Shown here piece by piece: positions 60,937-64,000 of a DNA stretch of 64,000 nucleotides (positions are counted from its first letter, which is position 1; the number at the start of each line of letters is the position of its first letter). Below the pieces are notes generated by a model that did not search any database, was not told the DNA's origin, and saw nothing but the letters and a program-made list of their open reading frames with translations. Position numbers and translations under genes: made by a program. The stretch is taken from positions 13,591 to 77,590 of the forward strand of contig NZ_DFQS01000021.1 in assembly GCF_002377905.1 (NCBI RefSeq). The letters run 5' to 3'. The DNA comes from Psychrobacter sp. UBA3483. GTDB lineage: Bacteria; Pseudomonadota; Gammaproteobacteria; Pseudomonadales; Moraxellaceae.

Positions 60937-62178
60937 TTAAATACTTTCACGTTCTTTAATACTTTGCTGCCACGCTGCTGAACGACGCGTTCTGTCAGCG
61001 ACTTGTCCAACCAATTGACCACAAGCGGCATCGATATCATCACCGCGCGTTTGGCGAATGGTACACACAAAACCCGCTTGGCTTAAAATATCGCTAAAGG
61101 CATGAATGCGGTTATTGCTCGATTTATCATACGGCGCATGCGGGAACGGGTTAAACGGAATCAAGTTAATCTTACTTGGCAAATCTTTTAATAATGCCAC
61201 CAGCTGATGAGCGTGCTCATTGCTATCATTGACGCCATCAAGCATGACATATTCAATCGTGACATGCTTTTTATGACGCGGATTGACATCATAAACATAG
61301 TTTTTTGCCGCGGCCATCAGCTCATCTAACGGGTATTTTTTATTAATCGGCACCAGCTCGTTACGTAGCTCATCGTTTGGCGCATGCAAGGATATCGCCA
61401 ATGCCACATCAATATCTTGCGCCAATTGGTACATTTTTGGCACCACACCTGAAGTCGATAGCGTCACGCGGCGCTTTGATAAACCGTAAGCATGATCGCT
61501 TAGCATCAGCTCCATCGAGCCAACCACGGGTTTGTAATTTAATAAAGGCTCACCCATACCCATCATCACGACATTGGTGACGTTATTTTCCCATAAACTA
61601 TGGTCAACGTTTTCCAAGCTGTCATTGTCATCGCTCATATAAGAAGCGTTCGCCACCCATAATTGACCGATAATTTCGGCAGCGGTTAAATCACGCTCGA
61701 AACCTTGCTTACCAGTACTGCAAAAACTACAGTCTAGCGCGCAGCCAACTTGCGAGGAGATACATAAGGTTTTGCGACCGTTCAGCTTGCTATCATCTGC
61801 CGGAATCAATACCGTCTCGACCAATGAACCGCCGGTGACTTCAAACACCCACTTACGCGTGCCATCATCGCTATATTGACGATGAATCACTTTTGGCGGC
61901 GTGACACAAGCATTGGCGGATAATTTATCACGCAAGGATTTGCTCAAATTGGTCATTTGCTCAAAATCGGTCACCCCATGCTGATAAATCCATTTAATCA
62001 CTTGCGTCGCACGAAACGGCTTTTCGCCAATACTTTTGAAATAATCGGCCAGTTGTGCTTGCGTCATGCCCAATAAGTTGGTTTTCGCTTGTGCTTCATC
62101 GACAAGCTTGATGCTATTGGCAGGATTTTTAGCAGTTTGTGCTGGGATATGTTGGATAGGAGTTTCAAGAGTGGACAT
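60937..62178 (-). CDS. rlmN: 23S rRNA A2503 / tRNA A37 C2-methyltransferase RlmN
   Basis: Radical-SAM methyltransferase. It has 413 residues, with an N-terminal extension of about 35 residues compared with E. coli (384). LLGMTQAQLADYFKSIGEKPFRATQVIKWIYQ (about 35-66) is the substrate-binding start; the iron-sulfur motif is CALDCSFC (about 144-151); GMGEPLLN follows; the resolving Cys pair is this region plus DAACGQL near residue 387. The ATG at 62178 has AAGG about 9 bases upstream; a GTG at 62202 is disfavoured. It lies between ndk and pilF. Confidence 0.95.
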   Translation of the reverse strand: MSTLETPIQHIPAQTAKNPANSIKLVDEAQAKTNLLGMTQAQLADYFKSIGEKPFRATQVIKWIYQHGVTDFEQMTNLSKSLRDKLSANACVTPPKVIHRQYSDDGTRKWVFEVTGGSLVETVLIPADDSKLNGRKTLCISSQVGCALDCSFCSTGKQGFERDLTAAEIIGQLWVANASYMSDDNDSLENVDHSLWENNVTNVVMMGMGEPLLNYKPVVGSMELMLSDHAYGLSKRRVTLSTSGVVPKMYQLAQDIDVALAISLHAPNDELRNELVPINKKYPLDELMAAAKNYVYDVNPRHKKHVTIEYVMLDGVNDSNEHAHQLVALLKDLPSKINLIPFNPFPHAPYDKSSNNRIHAFSDILSQAGFVCTIRQTRGDDIDAACGQLVGQVADRTRRSAAWQQSIKERESI

Positions 62179-62532
62179 AATAGGTAACCTTTTTGCAGCC
62201 ACTAAAATAAGCGCTGCAATTATTGAGATGGGCGTTGCTAGTTAATCATACATCTGATGTATGTATGCATAAGCAATCCGTTATGAGCGCATTTTTATCC
62301 GCTTCTTTTATCAAGATATCTATAAACACATAAATTTTATAAAAATATCATGAAAACATGCTGATAAGGGATTGATAATGCTCGTAAAACTAATAATGAG
62401 GCAGATCTTTAAGAATTTCAATATAGAATCAAACTATTATAGCTAAAACGGCTTATACCAAAAGATATAAGCCGTCTTGCTACACTAATTATCGATAACC
62501 AGCATCAAAGCGATTATCAATAACTGCTGCTA
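62179..62532. other. Spacer between ndk and rlmN
   Basis: No gene is seen. Contains the ndk terminator (62448-62475); the rest is AT-rich. Confidence 0.6.
62448..62475 (-). terminator. Terminator after ndk
   Basis: A 10-bp perfect stem ACGGCTTATA/TATAAGCCGT with an 8-base loop; on the minus strand it is followed by TTTTAG. It lies about 60 bases beyond the ndk stop. Confidence 0.7.
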
Positions 62533-62964
62533 TTAACGCGTACGTGCACAAACTTCATCTTCATTGAAGAAGTAGCTGATTTCACGGGCTGCTGATTCTG
62601 CTGAATCTGAACCATGAACGGCGTTTTCATCGATGCTGCTAGCGAAGTCAGCACGGATAGTGCCTTCAGCAGCGTCTTTTGGGTTAGTTGCACCCATGAT
62701 TTCACGGTGCTTAGCGATTGCGTTTTCGCCTTCTAGCACTGATACCAATACTGGACCTGACATCATGAAAGATTTTAGGTCGCTATAAAATGGACGCTCA
62801 GCGTGCTCAGCGTAAAAACCGCCTGCTTTTTCATCATCAAGTTGTAGCATTTTAGCGGCAACAATTTTTAGACCCGCTTTTTCAAAACGGTCGTAGATAG
62901 CGCCGATGTGGTTGCCAGCTACTGCGTCAGGTTTGATGATAGATAAAGTACGTTCGTTAGCCAT
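62533..62964 (-). CDS. ndk: Nucleoside diphosphate kinase
   Basis: Balances nucleoside triphosphate pools by phosphoryl transfer through a histidine. It has 143 residues, exactly the E. coli length. RTLSIIKPDAVAGNHIG (about 4-20) opens the fold; the phospho-His is in ENAVHGSDSAESA (about residue 117). It ends ISYFFNEDEVCARTR. AGGAG lies at ideal spacing before the ATG, fitting high expression. Confidence 0.97.
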   Translation of the reverse strand: MANERTLSIIKPDAVAGNHIGAIYDRFEKAGLKIVAAKMLQLDDEKAGGFYAEHAERPFYSDLKSFMMSGPVLVSVLEGENAIAKHREIMGATNPKDAAEGTIRADFASSIDENAVHGSDSAESAAREISYFFNEDEVCARTR

Positions 62965-63356
62965 GAAAAGCTCCTAATGGATGATGGTTAAAAAATTACA
63001 CTAAAATAAGAAATGAAATAGTAAAGAGGTCGTTTTATCACGAACCACTCATTTTATCTCAGGCCACTATGTTGACTTGGATTTATTGAAATGATTCATG
63101 ACTTATCAATATGAAAATATGAATTCAAACAACATTAGACACCAACACAGGATTGTTGCCTATTATAATGATTGAGCCTGTAAATGATAGCGTTAATTAC
63201 GCTATCCGCTCAGAAAATTAAGGTTTAAAAAAGCTTTAAAATTGCTATGCTTTAGAAAAGCACCATTTTAAAGCTTACTGATATATTTAAAGTTTACTGA
63301 TATAAAGGCAATACAAATACCATTACAATCGCTTTTATAAGCATACGTTTAGCCAA
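62965..63356. other. Spacer between LprI-like gene and ndk
   Basis: No gene is seen. The ndk promoter should lie here but no strong pair of hexamers was found. It contains a 19-bp tandem duplication (63267-63304) and several AAAGCTTTAAA-like segments around 63228-63275. Confidence 0.55.
63267..63304. repeat. Tandem 19-bp direct repeat
   Basis: TTTAAAGCTTACTGATATA at 63267-63285 is followed at once by TTTAAAGTTTACTGATATA at 63286-63304, with one mismatch. Non-coding, just after the LprI-like gene. Confidence 0.75.
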
Positions 63357-63773
63357 TTACTCTCCTAAACGACTATCTCGACAGCTGCCAGCATTACATT
63401 CACGCACACGATCATTTAAGAAATTGACCCGTTTGGTAGTAATACGGGTAGCGCAGTCCATATTGACATAGAAACCATCGTCATCATGATAGCTACATTG
63501 ATCATTTCGGTCACGCATCCAAGCAAGTTGCCCACGTTTAAGTGTGGTTTTTTGCTGGCTATTTAAAACTTTATTTAGCTTGGTATAAGAGTTATTAAGC
63601 TCTTTATCTGCTTCTAGATATACTTTGGTTAAGCAATAAAGACCGTCAAAATCATTGATGGGTTTATCACAATTTTGGGCGCCCCAAGACAGCATGGGCA
63701 ACATAAAAGCTGCCGACGTCAACATGGCTGATGAGGTTTTAATAATAGTTTGCTTCATAATATCAGTTTTCAT
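63357..63773 (-). CDS. LprI/DUF1311-like exported protein
   Basis: 138 residues. The signal peptide is long (hydrophobic SSAMLTSAAFMLPMLSWGA, cleavage about residue 32). The mature part of about 106 residues has the DUF1311/LprI pattern: LEADKELNNSYTKLNKVLNSQQKTTLKRGQLAWMRDRNDQCSY, with the conserved Leu-Asn-x-x-Tyr and Trp-x-x-x-Arg-Asp. Six Cys (NCDKP, YCLTK, QCSY, DCATR, ECNAG, SCRDS) could form three disulfides. LprI of mycobacteria inhibits lysozyme; function in this organism is untested. GAGGG precedes the ATG at 63773. Confidence 0.8.
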   Translation of the reverse strand: MKTDIMKQTIIKTSSAMLTSAAFMLPMLSWGAQNCDKPINDFDGLYCLTKVYLEADKELNNSYTKLNKVLNSQQKTTLKRGQLAWMRDRNDQCSYHDDDGFYVNMDCATRITTKRVNFLNDRVRECNAGSCRDSRLGE

Positions 63774-63973
63774 GTTATGTCCCTCTTATGGTTTGCTGAT
63801 AATCAAAAATCCCTTTTAATACATAAAATACCATTCAAAAAAACAATGCTGTTGTCGCTATTACTATTAGCTTAATCTTTTTTGAAAGCGCTTGTCTTAA
63901 TTTTATGTAATTATAGTAGAGCCTTTATAAAAGCGGTACAGTAGTTTTACAATAAATGAAAAGTAAAAAGATT

Positions 63974-64000
63974 ATGACTTATTCAGCAGACTTTCGAGCT
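63974..64000 (+). mobile_element. Start of a probable IS630-family transposase, cut by window edge
   Basis: Only nine codons are visible, MTYSADFRA, which match the usual N-terminus of IS630-family transposases (M-x-Y-S-x-D-x-R followed by a helix-turn-helix). The left end of the element would lie in the preceding 70 AT-rich bases; no inverted repeat can be confirmed with the other end missing. Confidence 0.5.

Noticed and set aside
1..64000. CRISPR array, prophage, toxin-antitoxin or defence island
   Set aside because: No regularly spaced repeats, phage structural genes or defence-type proteins are seen on either strand; only short tandem repeats and one insertion-sequence edge.

Overview
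The window is a stretch of chromosome from a gammaproteobacterium of the family Moraxellaceae, most likely Psychrobacter. This is an inference from gene order, moderately AT-rich DNA with AT-rich spacers, and protein sequences resembling Acinetobacter/Psychrobacter homologues; no database search was run. Almost everything is housekeeping or envelope biology. No prophage, CRISPR array or defence island is visible. The only sign of a mobile element is the first nine codons of what looks like an IS630-family transposase at the right edge.

Left part (1-14.6 kb, minus strand): the 5' part of a sodium:neurotransmitter-type symporter, then a long envelope cluster that reads rimO, pyrH, frr, uppS, cdsA, dxr, rseP, bamA, lpxD, fabZ, lpxA in the direction of transcription. 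It links UMP kinase and ribosome recycling to isoprenoid/undecaprenyl and phospholipid precursors, outer-membrane protein assembly and lipid A synthesis. The skp/ompH gene usually found between bamA and lpxD is absent here.

14.7-31.4 kb: the nitrogen two-component pair glnL-glnG, a tRNA-Leu(UAG), a Hanks-type protein kinase with DFA in place of DFG facing a DUF815 ATPase, ribonuclease Z, a small membrane protein, a glutathione transferase, two tandem RarD-like permeases, gyrA, a lipoprotein alpha/beta hydrolase and cmoM.

31.4-47.1 kb: an fbpABC-type ferric iron ABC transporter with a candidate Fur box, rsmE-waaA, a Sel1-repeat tail-anchored protein, cardiolipin synthase, tRNA-Val and tRNA-Asp behind a consensus promoter, a CopD-like membrane protein opposite a hemerythrin, a lytic transglycosylase, and nlpD-surE.

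47.1-64 kb: an unknown exported protein, a penicillin-binding D,D-carboxypeptidase, an orphan hybrid-type histidine kinase with a degenerate receiver, and a second classical cluster transcribed ndk, rlmN, pilF, rodZ, ispG, hisS, yfgM, bamB, der. A LprI/DUF1311 protein lies next to the insertion-sequence edge.

The least explained signals are non-coding or structural: a candidate small RNA on the plus strand between der and bamB (about 53695-53842); a nested set of hairpins at 48226-48288; similar hairpins ahead of both rarD copies; several short tandem repeats in and around genes (surE, waaA, fbpC); and unusual low-complexity extensions on RimO, FbpC and GyrA.
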